Shown here: in pieces, positions 7,685 through 16,308 of the stretch
Layout: each line of letters opens with the position of its first letter
Position numbering within the stretch: position 1 is the first letter of the stretch
NCBI GenBank assembly: GCA_018364155.1
Contig: JAGZMM010000005.1
Span: forward strand, 186,001 to 250,000
Direction: 5' to 3'
DNA from: Clostridiales bacterium
GTDB lineage: Bacteria; Bacillota; Clostridia; Oscillospirales; Acutalibacteraceae
DNA: 64,000 bases
The notes under the pieces: model-generated
Told to the model about the DNA's origin: nothing
What the model saw: the letters and a program-made list of their open reading frames with translations, nothing else
Database searches by the model: none
Program-made: the position numbers and the translations under genes

Positions 7685-8764
7685 ATGAAAAAAGGAAAAC
7701 GACTTTTGGCCTTTTTGCTGACGGCTGCGGTCTGCCTGTCGGTAAGCGCATGCACCCCAGCGTCAGACCCTAGCAAGGCCTCTTCCGGCGGCGCATCCAG
7801 CCAGTCCGCTTCCTCCAAAGAGGAGCCGAAGAATGTCAATACGAAGATCAATCCTCTGACCGGGCTTGATGACCTTCCCGCCAACTGCATCGGCAAGCGG
7901 CCGGTAGGAATCATGATCAACAACATTCGCTCTGCCGTGCCCCAGAATAACATCGCCGGTGCAGACCTGTGCTATGAAATGCTGGTAGAGGGCGGGATTA
8001 CCCGCATTCTGGCCATTTATTCGGATATCCAGTCTCTTCCCAAGACCGGCTCCATCCGCAGCGCCCGGCCCAGCTACGTGGAACTGGCGAAGGGTCATGA
8101 CCTGATTTACTGCCACGTGGGCGGCAGCGACGAGGCGGCCGCTATGATCAAGTCCATGGATGTGGACGATGTGGACGGAAACTACGATACCAAAACCATT
8201 TGGAGAGACAAGGGACGCATCGCGGAGTTCGGCTCGGTGCACAGCTGTGTCACCGACGGCGAGCACCTAATGGAGAAGATTACAGAGGAAGACATCCGTA
8301 CCGACATCCGGGATGGTGCCAACGCCTTTACCTTCCTGGAAAACGGCAAGACCCGCGTTCCCTCCGGGCAAGCGTGTACCTCGGTGACGGTTCCTTTCTC
8401 GGCTGGCTATACCTCTGTATTTGATTACGACGAGAAAGCCCAGGTCTACAAAAAGTCTCAGTTCGGCGAACCCCAGGTGGACTATGGAACCGACAAGCAG
8501 GTGGCGGTCACCAACGTTCTGGTGCTCAAAACCAAGGTGGAGAACTCCCATGATGCCGCGGGACATATGAACATTGAGCTGGAAGGCGGGGAAGGCCTGT
8601 ACATTTCGATGGGCGGCTGTGAGGAAATCAAGTGGAGCAAGGGAGATGCGGACAATCCCCTGACTTTGACGAACAAGGATGGAACGCCGCTGGAGCTCAA
8701 CTGCGGCAAGTCCTGGATCTGCTTTGTAGGTCTCGCCACGCAGATCGATGTGCAAGCACAATAA
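7685..8764 (+). CDS. YerB-like lipoprotein (DUF3048)
   Basis: A 359-residue lipoprotein with signal peptide and lipobox VSACT (lipid-anchored Cys at about residue 22). After a Ser/Ala-rich linker it has the DUF3048 N-terminal domain. Hallmarks are NPLTGL, RPVGIMINN, AGADLCYEMLVEGGITRILAIY and GSIRSARP. The C-terminal DUF3048 domain contains NVLVLKTKV. B. subtilis YerB is the known relative; its function is not established. AAAAGGAG precedes the ATG. It follows the K+ channel gene closely and ends at a strong terminator. Confidence 0.88.
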   Translation: MKKGKRLLAFLLTAAVCLSVSACTPASDPSKASSGGASSQSASSKEEPKNVNTKINPLTGLDDLPANCIGKRPVGIMINNIRSAVPQNNIAGADLCYEMLVEGGITRILAIYSDIQSLPKTGSIRSARPSYVELAKGHDLIYCHVGGSDEAAAMIKSMDVDDVDGNYDTKTIWRDKGRIAEFGSVHSCVTDGEHLMEKITEEDIRTDIRDGANAFTFLENGKTRVPSGQACTSVTVPFSAGYTSVFDYDEKAQVYKKSQFGEPQVDYGTDKQVAVTNVLVLKTKVENSHDAAGHMNIELEGGEGLYISMGGCEEIKWSKGDADNPLTLTNKDGTPLELNCGKSWICFVGLATQIDVQAQ

Positions 8765-8777
8765 TAGAAGAAACGAG

Positions 8778-8815
8778 CAAGGGCCGGACGCGGTTTCGCG
8801 TCCGGCCCTTGTTTT
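8778..8815 (+). terminator. Terminator of the YerB-like gene
   Basis: A perfect 15-bp stem (8778-8792 with 8797-8811, core GGGCCGGACGCG), loop GTTT, then TTTT. The 220 bp between here and the next hairpin contain no gene I can support. Confidence 0.9.
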
Positions 8816-9036
8816 ACCAGGCGAAATAAGTATGGCCTGAAAAATCAGGCTATGCGGCAATGGATTTGTTTGTGTTCGAATCAGCATACAGGGGCTGTTT
8901 ACAGCTGCCGTTCTCCGACGAAGACGGGCATTGCACAAGCACCGCCCATCTTTTTCAGAGGAAAACGGCCGGGGATTTCCAAGAGGAGGCCGAGAAACCG
9001 CCGATGAGATGCTTTATCTTCCGATGGTACGATACC

Positions 9037-9080
9037 ATAAAAGGAAGGACGCCGGGTTAACCCGGCGTCCTTCCTTTTAT
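9037..9080 (-). terminator. Terminator of the large LRR surface-protein gene
   Basis: A perfect 44-bp palindrome with core GGAAGGACGCCGGG, bounded by A/T runs, starting 4 bp beyond the stop of the minus-strand gene. Confidence 0.88.
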
Positions 9081-9083
9081 GGG

Positions 9084-12000
9084 TTATTCTTTGTTCTTCG
9101 GGAACTTCTTTTTTTGCTTGGGCCGCTGGTTTAAAAAGACAACCGTTACCGCCACGGCGGCGGAAATCAGCAGAATCGCAATGGAAATGCCCAAGGCCGA
9201 ACGGCTGGAATTGGCCGGCGGCTTGGATGAAGCGCTGTCCTGGGAGGGTTCCTCTGGCAGGGAAGGCGCGCTGCTTTCCGGGAGAGGCTCGGAAGGCGGA
9301 AGGGAGGACTCCGGCAAAGAAGAAGCCTCCTGCTGCGATTGGGGAACATATCCCTCCTCCCGTGTGGCCATGATGATGTAATTCTGGGTGGTTTTTCCGT
9401 GCCGTGCTACCGATACGGTGACGGCGGTTTCCTGACCAGCTACCAAGTTGTTCCCGGTAATGGTAACCTTGGCGTCCTCTTCAAAGGGAACGGCGTTAAT
9501 GGTGAGGGACTCCACATGATGGGGGACGGTGCAGTAGTAAATGCGCATGGTGTCCTCCGTGTTGTAAACGGGGCTGATCTGCGCTTCCTCCACCGATAGA
9601 GACTTCAGGGCATTGACACCGGTATTTACCACCGGAGCCTTGGAGGAAGAAGCTTCCCCGGCGGGCACGGTGACTCTAAGGGTGTAGTATAGATCATCCA
9701 TCCCTGGATGGGAGACTCGAATGGAAACAACAGAGGTGGTGCCCGGAGTCAGCTTGTTATTAAGAACGTCGTAGGTGGCCTCGCTATCCATGGGGACGGC
9801 GGTGATTTTCAGTTCCGTAGCGCCTGCCGGGGCGATGATCTCATAGTCTTCCCCTGAGTTGGTAGGGCGAAAGGGAACTCCCACGAAGGTGGCGCCCTCA
9901 ATCTCCAGGGACTTTAGCTTGTTGGAATGCCCGGAAAGAGTGACAGGCGTTACCTGTGCAGGTAACGCCTTTTGTGCGGTGGCTGTCATGGTGGGCGGTG
10001 CTCCGCTGGGCACTGCCCGGGTCGCAGGCCGGGTGGCCTTGATGGTGTAATAAAGGGTATCTCCGCTTACCGGCGTGACCGCGATGACCACACTGGTGGT
10101 TTTGCCGGGCTCCAAGGAATTAAATAGGATATCTACCTTGGCGTTCGGGTCAACCGGCACGGCTGTAATGTCCAGTGCCGACATGGAAGCGGGGACGGTA
10201 CAGGCGTAGGTTTCGCCGGGGTTATTTTCCCGGAAGGGAAAGTCAAACTCCACTCCACGCACGCTGAGCTCCTTGAGCTTATTGGAGGTGGCGGAGGAAT
10301 CCGCAGGCGTGGAAGAGTTACCGCCCGTCCCTCCTGCGGGGTTGGCGGGGCGCGTAGCCAGGATGGAGTAGTACAGCGTTGGCAACCCGGCCCGCTGTAC
10401 TTTGATGGAAACCGTGGTGGTCTGTCCGATGACCAAGACGTTGTTGAGAATGGTCACCTTTGCTTCCGGGTCAGCCGCAACCGCTTGGATATCCAGCGTG
10501 TTCATGTCATAGGGCACGGTGCAGGTATACGTTTCACCGCGGTTTTGCACACGGAAGGGGTAGTCAAGAGTAACACCTGTAATCGCAAGCTCTGCAAGCC
10601 GATTGGAGGCTGTGGTTTCCGGCTGGGCGCTGGGTGTCTGTGCGGGCAGCGCAGGCCGGGTGACCTTGATTTCGTAATGCCGGGAGGGAAGCCCTTCCCG
10701 GGAAACCGTAACGCGAACCACAGTGGTGGCTCCGGGTTTGAGATCGTTGTTCTCAATGGTGACGGTGGCCTTGTCGTCCGCCGGTACGGCCTGGATGGTC
10801 AGCGCATCCGTTTGGGCGGAAACGGTGCACGAATAGGTTTCAAAGGGATTATACATGCTGTATGCCGTGTTTAAGGAAGTCTCTGCCACCGACAGTTCCT
10901 TTAACCGGGTGGAGGTCACATCCGAGGGGAGAGAAAGCCCGGCGGCCGCGCTTTCTTCCGCCTCGCGCGTCACCAGCAGGATGTAGAACCGGGTGCGAAG
11001 CTGGGGATGGGAAACGCCGATGAAGACCGGTACTGTTTTGCCGGGAGGCAGCTCGCGCCCAATCACCGAGACGGACGCTTCCTCGTCCATACAGATAGCT
11101 TCGATGTCAATCTGCGAAACGGAGCTGGGCACCGTGCAGGTGAGCAAAATGCTGTCTTCCTGCACCGGCACAGCCTGCCGGTAGGAGGAATCGGAGGCGC
11201 TAAGCACCGTCAGGGAAGAAAGCTTGGTGGAATAGATTTTGACCGGATCCGGTTCCTGCGTAGGCTGGTTGCCCGAAGAAGAACCAGAGGACGGATTGGA
11301 GTTTACACTAGGTGACTGGGACGATGCCCCCGGGTCACTGGGAGAGGGTGCATGGGAATCGGACGGGGAAGACGACGAGCCGGGGTTCGAAGAGCTGCCG
11401 CCGCCCTGGGAAGAAGAACTCTGGGAAGAACTACTGCCCTGGGAAGAAGTAGAGGGCTGGGAAGACACCTCGGAGGAAGAGCCGCTGCTCTCCTGGGAAG
11501 AACTGCTCGGGGTAGAAGAGGAACTCGGCTGAGAGGAGGAACTGGGAGCAGAGGACGGCTGGGAGGAACTTTGCTCGGAAGAAGAGGGGCTCTGAGAAGA
11601 GCTGGGAGCCGACGATTCCGGTTCAGAGGGAGTGGGCGGAGCCGCCTCGCGGGTGGCGTGGATGACGTACGTGCGTGTGCCTACTCCCGCTAAGGATACC
11701 GCCACCTTCACATCGGTGGTTTTTCCAGCCAGCAGAGTGTTGTTATACACCATGATGACCGCATCCGGATGTTCGGCCTTGGCCACCACGGAAAGCGAGG
11801 TCGTTTCATAGGGGACGGTGCAGGAATATTCTAGAATTTCGCTCTCGGGATCGAAGGGCGGATCCAGCTGGACGCCGTCCACCGCCAAAGCCGTCAGCTT
11901 GTTGGAAGGCGGATCCACCGGATCGGGAGCTTTCTTCTCCCGGGTAGCGCAAATGATGTATTTGCGGGATTCCACCCCGTCTCTGGAAACCTCCACGATT

Positions 12001-13043
12001 ACGTCGGTGGTTTCTCCGGGAACAAGGGCATTGTTGTAAATCCGGATGGTGGCTTCGCTGTCCTGTGCCACTGCGGTAATGGTGAGCGAAGCGATTTCAT
12101 AAGGAACGGTGCAGGAATAGGTGTCGCTTTCACTGTTGGGATCGAAGGGACGGTCCAAAGCTACGTCCTTGACCGATAGGGATTTGAGCTTGTTGGACAA
12201 AACCGGTTTTTCTTCCTCCGGCGGATCATACTGGACGAGCACACCCTTGCTTTCCAGCACCGCAATGGCGTCCTTGGAGGAATTCTCCGACGTAAAGTCC
12301 AAGGGATTGGACGTTACATCCAAGTCCATGAGATGCTCCAGGGAAAGCAGAGGAGAAAGGTCGGCAATGGCGTTGCTTTTGAGCTGCAGGGACTTGAGTC
12401 CCGTAAGGTTGGAAATGCCGGATACAGAAGAAAGGGACAGGGAATTGGCGTATAGCACGCCCAGTGTCTCAACGCCGGTCACCGGGCTGAAATCGGCTGC
12501 AGGGTTATCGGAAACGTCCAGCATGGTCAGCTTGGAAAGGCTGGCAAGGGGAGAAAGGTCCGCCACCTGGTTTTGCGAAACGTCCAGCACCAGCAGGGTG
12601 GAGGCCACCTTTTCCAGGCCGCTTATACTGGTCAGGGAGGTGCCCTTCAGATAAAGCTGCTGAAGCTGGTGGGCGTTGGTCAGAAAGCTTAAGTCGGTCA
12701 GCGTGTTGCCCGACAGGTCCAGCGCCTCCAGGCTGGTCATGCCCGCCAGTGCGGTCGCGTCCTGCAGCTGGCAGTTTGCCGCGGTCAGGCGGCGCAGATT
12801 GACTGCACTTTCTAAGCCGGCAAAATTCACAATGTTCTGTCCGCTTACGTCCAGCACTTCCAGGCGTTTGAGCTCTGTTAAGGTCAGCGAATCGGAGGCA
12901 GAAAGGCCAAGCTCCCGGCGCACAGCTGCGGCAAGGGTCGGGTCGGCAATGTTGACCGAGCCGGAGTCGGCAGCGAAGACCAGACCGGAGATTCCGGTCA
13001 GCAGCACCAGGACACACAAAAGCAGAGAGAGGGAACGTTTCAT
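9084..13043 (-). CDS. LRR plus cadherin-like repeat surface protein
   Basis: A 1319-residue secreted protein, probably a cell-surface adhesin or scaffold. In order: signal peptide (1-24); internalin-like leucine-rich repeats (about 30-265, with units such as LEALDLSGNTLTDLSFL); two cadherin-like beta-sandwich repeats (about 279-465); a 130-residue Ser/Pro/Gln-rich linker (about 468-600); six more such repeats (about 603-1230); a second Ser/Pro/Glu-rich linker; and a C-terminal membrane helix (about 1286-1306) followed by a Lys-rich tail. Each repeat starts SNKLKxL and ends with YxIxATR; most carry one Cys in YxCTVP. There is no LPxTG. GGAGG precedes the ATG. Ligand unknown. Confidence 0.88.
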   Translation of the reverse strand: MKRSLSLLLCVLVLLTGISGLVFAADSGSVNIADPTLAAAVRRELGLSASDSLTLTELKRLEVLDVSGQNIVNFAGLESAVNLRRLTAANCQLQDATALAGMTSLEALDLSGNTLTDLSFLTNAHQLQQLYLKGTSLTSISGLEKVASTLLVLDVSQNQVADLSPLASLSKLTMLDVSDNPAADFSPVTGVETLGVLYANSLSLSSVSGISNLTGLKSLQLKSNAIADLSPLLSLEHLMDLDVTSNPLDFTSENSSKDAIAVLESKGVLVQYDPPEEEKPVLSNKLKSLSVKDVALDRPFDPNSESDTYSCTVPYEIASLTITAVAQDSEATIRIYNNALVPGETTDVIVEVSRDGVESRKYIICATREKKAPDPVDPPSNKLTALAVDGVQLDPPFDPESEILEYSCTVPYETTSLSVVAKAEHPDAVIMVYNNTLLAGKTTDVKVAVSLAGVGTRTYVIHATREAAPPTPSEPESSAPSSSQSPSSSEQSSSQPSSAPSSSSQPSSSSTPSSSSQESSGSSSEVSSQPSTSSQGSSSSQSSSSQGGGSSSNPGSSSSPSDSHAPSPSDPGASSQSPSVNSNPSSGSSSGNQPTQEPDPVKIYSTKLSSLTVLSASDSSYRQAVPVQEDSILLTCTVPSSVSQIDIEAICMDEEASVSVIGRELPPGKTVPVFIGVSHPQLRTRFYILLVTREAEESAAAGLSLPSDVTSTRLKELSVAETSLNTAYSMYNPFETYSCTVSAQTDALTIQAVPADDKATVTIENNDLKPGATTVVRVTVSREGLPSRHYEIKVTRPALPAQTPSAQPETTASNRLAELAITGVTLDYPFRVQNRGETYTCTVPYDMNTLDIQAVAADPEAKVTILNNVLVIGQTTTVSIKVQRAGLPTLYYSILATRPANPAGGTGGNSSTPADSSATSNKLKELSVRGVEFDFPFRENNPGETYACTVPASMSALDITAVPVDPNAKVDILFNSLEPGKTTSVVIAVTPVSGDTLYYTIKATRPATRAVPSGAPPTMTATAQKALPAQVTPVTLSGHSNKLKSLEIEGATFVGVPFRPTNSGEDYEIIAPAGATELKITAVPMDSEATYDVLNNKLTPGTTSVVSIRVSHPGMDDLYYTLRVTVPAGEASSSKAPVVNTGVNALKSLSVEEAQISPVYNTEDTMRIYYCTVPHHVESLTINAVPFEEDAKVTITGNNLVAGQETAVTVSVARHGKTTQNYIIMATREEGYVPQSQQEASSLPESSLPPSEPLPESSAPSLPEEPSQDSASSKPPANSSRSALGISIAILLISAAVAVTVVFLNQRPKQKKKFPKNKE

Positions 13044-13146
13044 AAGATACCTCCGATAACGGCAAATGACCGTAAATTTCAGACATTTTTGGGACGGATA
13101 TGAAATGAATAATTTCTAGAATGGTTACAAATTCGACATATTTTTT

Positions 13147-13174
13147 ATTATAGCAAAATTCGCCGTGTTGTAAA
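13147..13174 (-). promoter_or_regulatory. Promoter of the LRR surface-protein gene
   Basis: Minus strand: TTTACA (13174-13169), 16-bp spacer, TATAAT (13152-13147), about 100 bp before the start codon, leaving a long 5' leader. The 333-bp divergent region otherwise holds only the opposite promoter. Confidence 0.7.
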
Positions 13175-13315
13175 GCAATTTGCGCAATTAAATTGTAAGA
13201 GTATCTCACGTCAAATGTGCAAAAAACTAGGATTTGTTCTGCAACGGCCGCAGAACCCTGGAGAAGAGCCGGAACGGTCATTCGCAAAAAGCACGGGAAA
13301 AAGCACAAATTCCAT

Positions 13316-13344
13316 TTGACTGGAAGTACGGCATACAGTACAAT
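13316..13344 (+). promoter_or_regulatory. Promoter of the PdaC-like deacetylase gene
   Basis: TTGACT, 17-bp spacer, TACAAT, about 32 bp before the ATG at 13377. An upstream in-frame TTG at 13344 lies inside the -10 and so cannot be the start. Confidence 0.75.
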
Positions 13345-13376
13345 TGTCTAAGAATGCAAAAGCTAGGAGAAGACGG

Positions 13377-14732
13377 ATGAAACAAACGCTTGCAAAACGG
13401 GAAATAAGAATACTGGCCTTGGGAGGCGGTGCGCTTTTGCTTGCGGTTGTCGTGCTCCTGATGGTATTTGCGCGGCCGGATACCAGAGAACGGCCCTTTC
13501 TGTACGATCCTTCCGCCGCCGCCCATCCCCAAACCGGTCTTTCCATTCAGACGGAGATTTTTTATGACCGGCCGGACGCGGTGGCGGTTTCTTACCCGGT
13601 TACCGGAAATGCCGCGATTGACCGGGAGATTGAGGCGCTGGTAAAGGAGGAGAAAAGCCGGTATGAGGCCGCCGGGGATGGGCAGGACCCTTCCCGCAGG
13701 GAGCTGAACTTGTCTTATGAGCTGACCCGGTTCAATTCGTCCCTGGTGAGCGTGTGCTTCTCGGTGGATGCCGCCGGGCCCTCAGATCACCGCCTTGTGA
13801 CCCGTACCTATGATTTGAACACCGGTGCTGCCCTGACGCTTCGTGATTTTTTCTTTCCCGAGTCTGACTATTTGCAGCGCCTATCTGACTACGCCGTTGA
13901 ACGCCTGCGGCAACAGGATCCCTCCAAAGCTTCCTGGTCCCAGGAGCAATGGCAGCAGCTGGCCGGGCCGGAGAAGATCGACCGTTTTGTTTTGGACGGC
14001 GAGATGCTGCGTCTGTATTTTCCGCAGGAGGACGGTGCAATGCTGCAGGCAGAGATTCCGCTGCGCCTGCTGCACAGCGTTTCCCTTTTTGCTTTCCCCG
14101 ATACCAGCGACATTTCGCAGGAAGAGCCGCCCGATTCTCCCCTTTGCTCTGGGCAGGAAACTCCGCCGACCTCGCCAGACGCGAAGAAGGTGGCGCTCCT
14201 GTTCTGCGATGGGCCTTTTGCAGACACCACCGGCGACATCCTCGACCATTTGAAAGACCATGGGGCGCGGGCAACCTTCTGCCCTTTAGGGAACCGGGTT
14301 CCTTACCAGCCTCAGCTGGTCGAGCGCATGGCGCAGGAGGGGCACGCCATCTGCAATCACACCGATTCTCATAGAAAGCTTGCGACCCTGTCGCCAGGAG
14401 AGGTGTCCGCCCAGCTGAAAAAAGCGAACGCTGCCCTTTCGAGCATCACCGGGAGTTCCCCCATGCTAATCTGTCCGCCCTATGAAGCGGTGGGAGCCAA
14501 GGTCAAGACCATCGACGGAATGCAGGTGGTATTGCCTGATTTGCAGCCGGCTGACTGGCGGGCGGTGGACGGACGGGCTCTGGCGGACGAAATCCTGGCT
14601 TCGGTGTATGACGGCTGTATCATCCAGCTGCACGATCGGTTTCCAGCCACCACAGAAGCAGTCAGGCTTCTTTTGGAGGAGCTGCCCGGACAGGGGTATA
14701 CTTTTGTCACGGTGGAAGAATTGATGCAATGA
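13377..14732 (+). CDS. PdaC-like polysaccharide deacetylase, catalytic residues replaced
   Basis: A 451-residue membrane-anchored protein. The N-terminal helix (residues 10-30) anchors it; a DUF4163/DUF3298-type domain follows (about 50-240); a CE4 NodB-like deacetylase domain is C-terminal (about 270-450). B. subtilis PdaC has the same architecture and deacetylates peptidoglycan. Motif 1, normally TFDDGP, reads LFCDGP: the general-base Asp is Cys277 while the metal Asp278 remains. Motif 2, HTDSH (H328, H332), is intact. Motif 3, normally RPPYG, reads CPPYE with the Arg lost (Cys366). Motif 5, LHD, is present. Activity is therefore doubtful. TAGGAG at 13364 supports the ATG. Confidence 0.87.
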   Translation: MKQTLAKREIRILALGGGALLLAVVVLLMVFARPDTRERPFLYDPSAAAHPQTGLSIQTEIFYDRPDAVAVSYPVTGNAAIDREIEALVKEEKSRYEAAGDGQDPSRRELNLSYELTRFNSSLVSVCFSVDAAGPSDHRLVTRTYDLNTGAALTLRDFFFPESDYLQRLSDYAVERLRQQDPSKASWSQEQWQQLAGPEKIDRFVLDGEMLRLYFPQEDGAMLQAEIPLRLLHSVSLFAFPDTSDISQEEPPDSPLCSGQETPPTSPDAKKVALLFCDGPFADTTGDILDHLKDHGARATFCPLGNRVPYQPQLVERMAQEGHAICNHTDSHRKLATLSPGEVSAQLKKANAALSSITGSSPMLICPPYEAVGAKVKTIDGMQVVLPDLQPADWRAVDGRALADEILASVYDGCIIQLHDRFPATTEAVRLLLEELPGQGYTFVTVEELMQ

Positions 14733-14758
14733 CCGGTTTCAGGAAGGAGAGAGGATGG

Positions 14759-15301
14759 ATGCAGCCGCTGTTTGAAAACCGATGCCGGTTATACGAAAAG
14801 TCCCTTCAGAAGGCGATTTTTCGATTTCTTTACTGAGATCCCGCCGCCTTTCAGCGAAAAGCACTTGGAGTCGTTCTGCTGTTTACTCTGGGCGCTCTTT
14901 TTTCGCAAAGCGTTAGGCAGTTTTTGGTCAGCGGATTGCTGGCGGCCGTGTTGCTTGTGCTAATTGGGTATGATACGGTCCGGCCGTATCGAAAATGGAG
15001 GAGGCGCTTAAATCAGCGGGCGGGAAAAGAAGGGATCGCTTGCTTGCGTTTTTTAGACAGCGAAGTTGAATCTTTTTTCGCCGGATCTCCTTCGGAAAAC
15101 ACCGAGCGGTTTTCCTACGCGCAAATCGATGAACTGCTGGAAGAGCCCGGACTTTTTGTGATGACCATGAATTCTAGTTGCCTTCCTGTGTTTAAGGACA
15201 GCTTTACCATTGGAACTGCGGAAGAATTTCCATCCTTCCTTCTGGAACGGATGGAAAAGGCAAAGCAGGAGGAAAAGGAACCCTGCGAGGCCCCAGGCTG
15301 A
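14759..15301 (+). pseudogene. YcxB-like membrane protein gene with in-frame TGA
   Basis: An ATG at 14759 with GGAGAGAGG upstream opens a frame (MQPLFENRCRLYEKSLQK...) that meets TGA at 14834-14836 (codon 26). It then continues uninterrupted to 15301. After the stop come two hydrophobic segments (VVLLFTLGALF and GLLAAVLLVLIGY), a basic stretch, and a C-terminal domain with FSYAQIDELLEEPGLFVMTM and PVFKDSFTIG that resembles YcxB-like proteins. Reading through the TGA gives a 180-residue protein of normal layout. It may be a nonsense pseudogene, a sequencing error, or a shorter protein from TTG at 14924. It follows the PdaC-like gene by 26 bp. Confidence 0.6.
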
Positions 15302-15400
15302 GGACCGGGCTCGCTTTTGGTTGCTGGAGACGGCGGCCTTCCCGGTATCGCAGTTTTATTCCGGCCGGGCTGATTGCCGCTACACAGGAGGCGGAAAATA

Positions 15401-15450
15401 CAAAGACAAAGGAACCGGCTGGCAATTGCCAGCCGGTTCCTTTGTCTTTG
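15401..15450. terminator. Bidirectional terminator, perfect 50-bp palindrome
   Basis: The 25-bp arms, with core GGAACCGGCTGGCAA, are exactly complementary with no unpaired base. It lies between convergent genes (the YcxB-like gene on plus, the Usp gene on minus) and can terminate both. Confidence 0.88.
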
Positions 15451-15504
15451 TTACAGAAAAAACGGGACTGCCTTGTGGGTTTTGCCGTCCGTCTCTTTTT
15501 CCCT

Positions 15505-15948
15505 TCATTTGCTCGATAGGCTCACATGGGGCGCAAACTCGAAGGAAGGGGCCAGGGTAAACAACCGTCCGTCTGTAGATACCATGGTGACGGGAATGTC
15601 GGGGCACAGGTTGTGCAGCACGCCGACGAACCCGGAACCGGTATCCTGCGGCATCCCAGTGACCAGATGGCGCACGCCGTATTTGCGTACATGCCCGGCC
15701 GTCATCAGCGCAGAGTCATCATGAAAATAGATGGTCATGGATGCGCCGTTTTCCGCGGCCGCATTATATAGGAATTCGAGTACCTCTCCTCTTTCTTGCA
15801 CGCTTGTTCGGTCCGGCAGGACACTTAAGACCTGCAAAGGCAATCCCATCAAATCTGCGAGCTGACGTCCGGCTTTGATTAACCGTTCGCAGGAGGGCTG
15901 ATCGGTTACGCATACGAGGATGCCGGCTTTTTGTTGCAGCTTGCTCAC
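15505..15948 (-). CDS. Universal stress protein (Usp) domain protein
   Basis: A 147-residue single Usp domain, similar to the Usp part of KdpD (GILVCVTDQPSCERLIKAG). It contains an alpha/beta fold core with SVLPD and GASMTIYFHDDSALMTAGHVRK. The GxxG-9-GS ATP-binding motif typical of the ATP-binding class is not evident. The chosen start is GTG at 15948, nine bases after AAAGGAG; the longer frame begins at 16005 but lacks a ribosome site. It is divergent from putP and ends at the bidirectional palindrome. Function unknown. Confidence 0.72.
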   Translation of the reverse strand: MSKLQQKAGILVCVTDQPSCERLIKAGRQLADLMGLPLQVLSVLPDRTSVQERGEVLEFLYNAAAENGASMTIYFHDDSALMTAGHVRKYGVRHLVTGMPQDTGSGFVGVLHNLCPDIPVTMVSTDGRLFTLAPSFEFAPHVSLSSK

Positions 15949-16085
15949 GTCGATTCGCTCCTTTATGTAATGTGTTAGGTGGGGGATGGCGTTCTTCAAA
16001 AGCACGATTTAAGTATATGAGATAAATGTGAAAAATATTGTAACAAACCGTTTCCGTTGCATAAATATTTTTAATACCAGCCTGT

Positions 16086-16105
16086 GAACGAGTCATAATT
16101 CGTTC
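16086..16105. promoter_or_regulatory. Inverted repeat between the Usp gene and putP
   Basis: GAACGA-N8-TCGTTC lies in the 360-bp divergent, AT-rich region. It is a possible operator; nothing else was recognised in that stretch except the putP promoter. Confidence 0.3.
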
Positions 16106-16184
16106 ATAATTACCAAAAAGGAATTTGAAAAATTGCACAACATACAGAATAGACCGCGTTTTTGTGGAGAATTGGTGAAATTGC

Positions 16185-16213
16185 TTGTGCAAAGAGGAGA
16201 AATACGGTATAAT
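16185..16213 (+). promoter_or_regulatory. Promoter of putP
   Basis: TTGTGC, 17-bp spacer, perfect TATAAT, about 95 bp before the ATG. Confidence 0.75.
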
Positions 16214-16308
16214 ACTCCTATCTTTTACCGCATTATTGCAATGATGCGGTTTCCTTCTGCTTGGGGAAAGGAAGAAGGAGAAGAGAAGCTTGGAAAGGAA
16301 GGGTGTAC

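Noticed and set aside
13344..13376. Upstream TTG start for the PdaC-like gene
   Set aside because: The TTG overlaps the -10 box of the promoter; ATG at 13377 has TAGGAG upstream.
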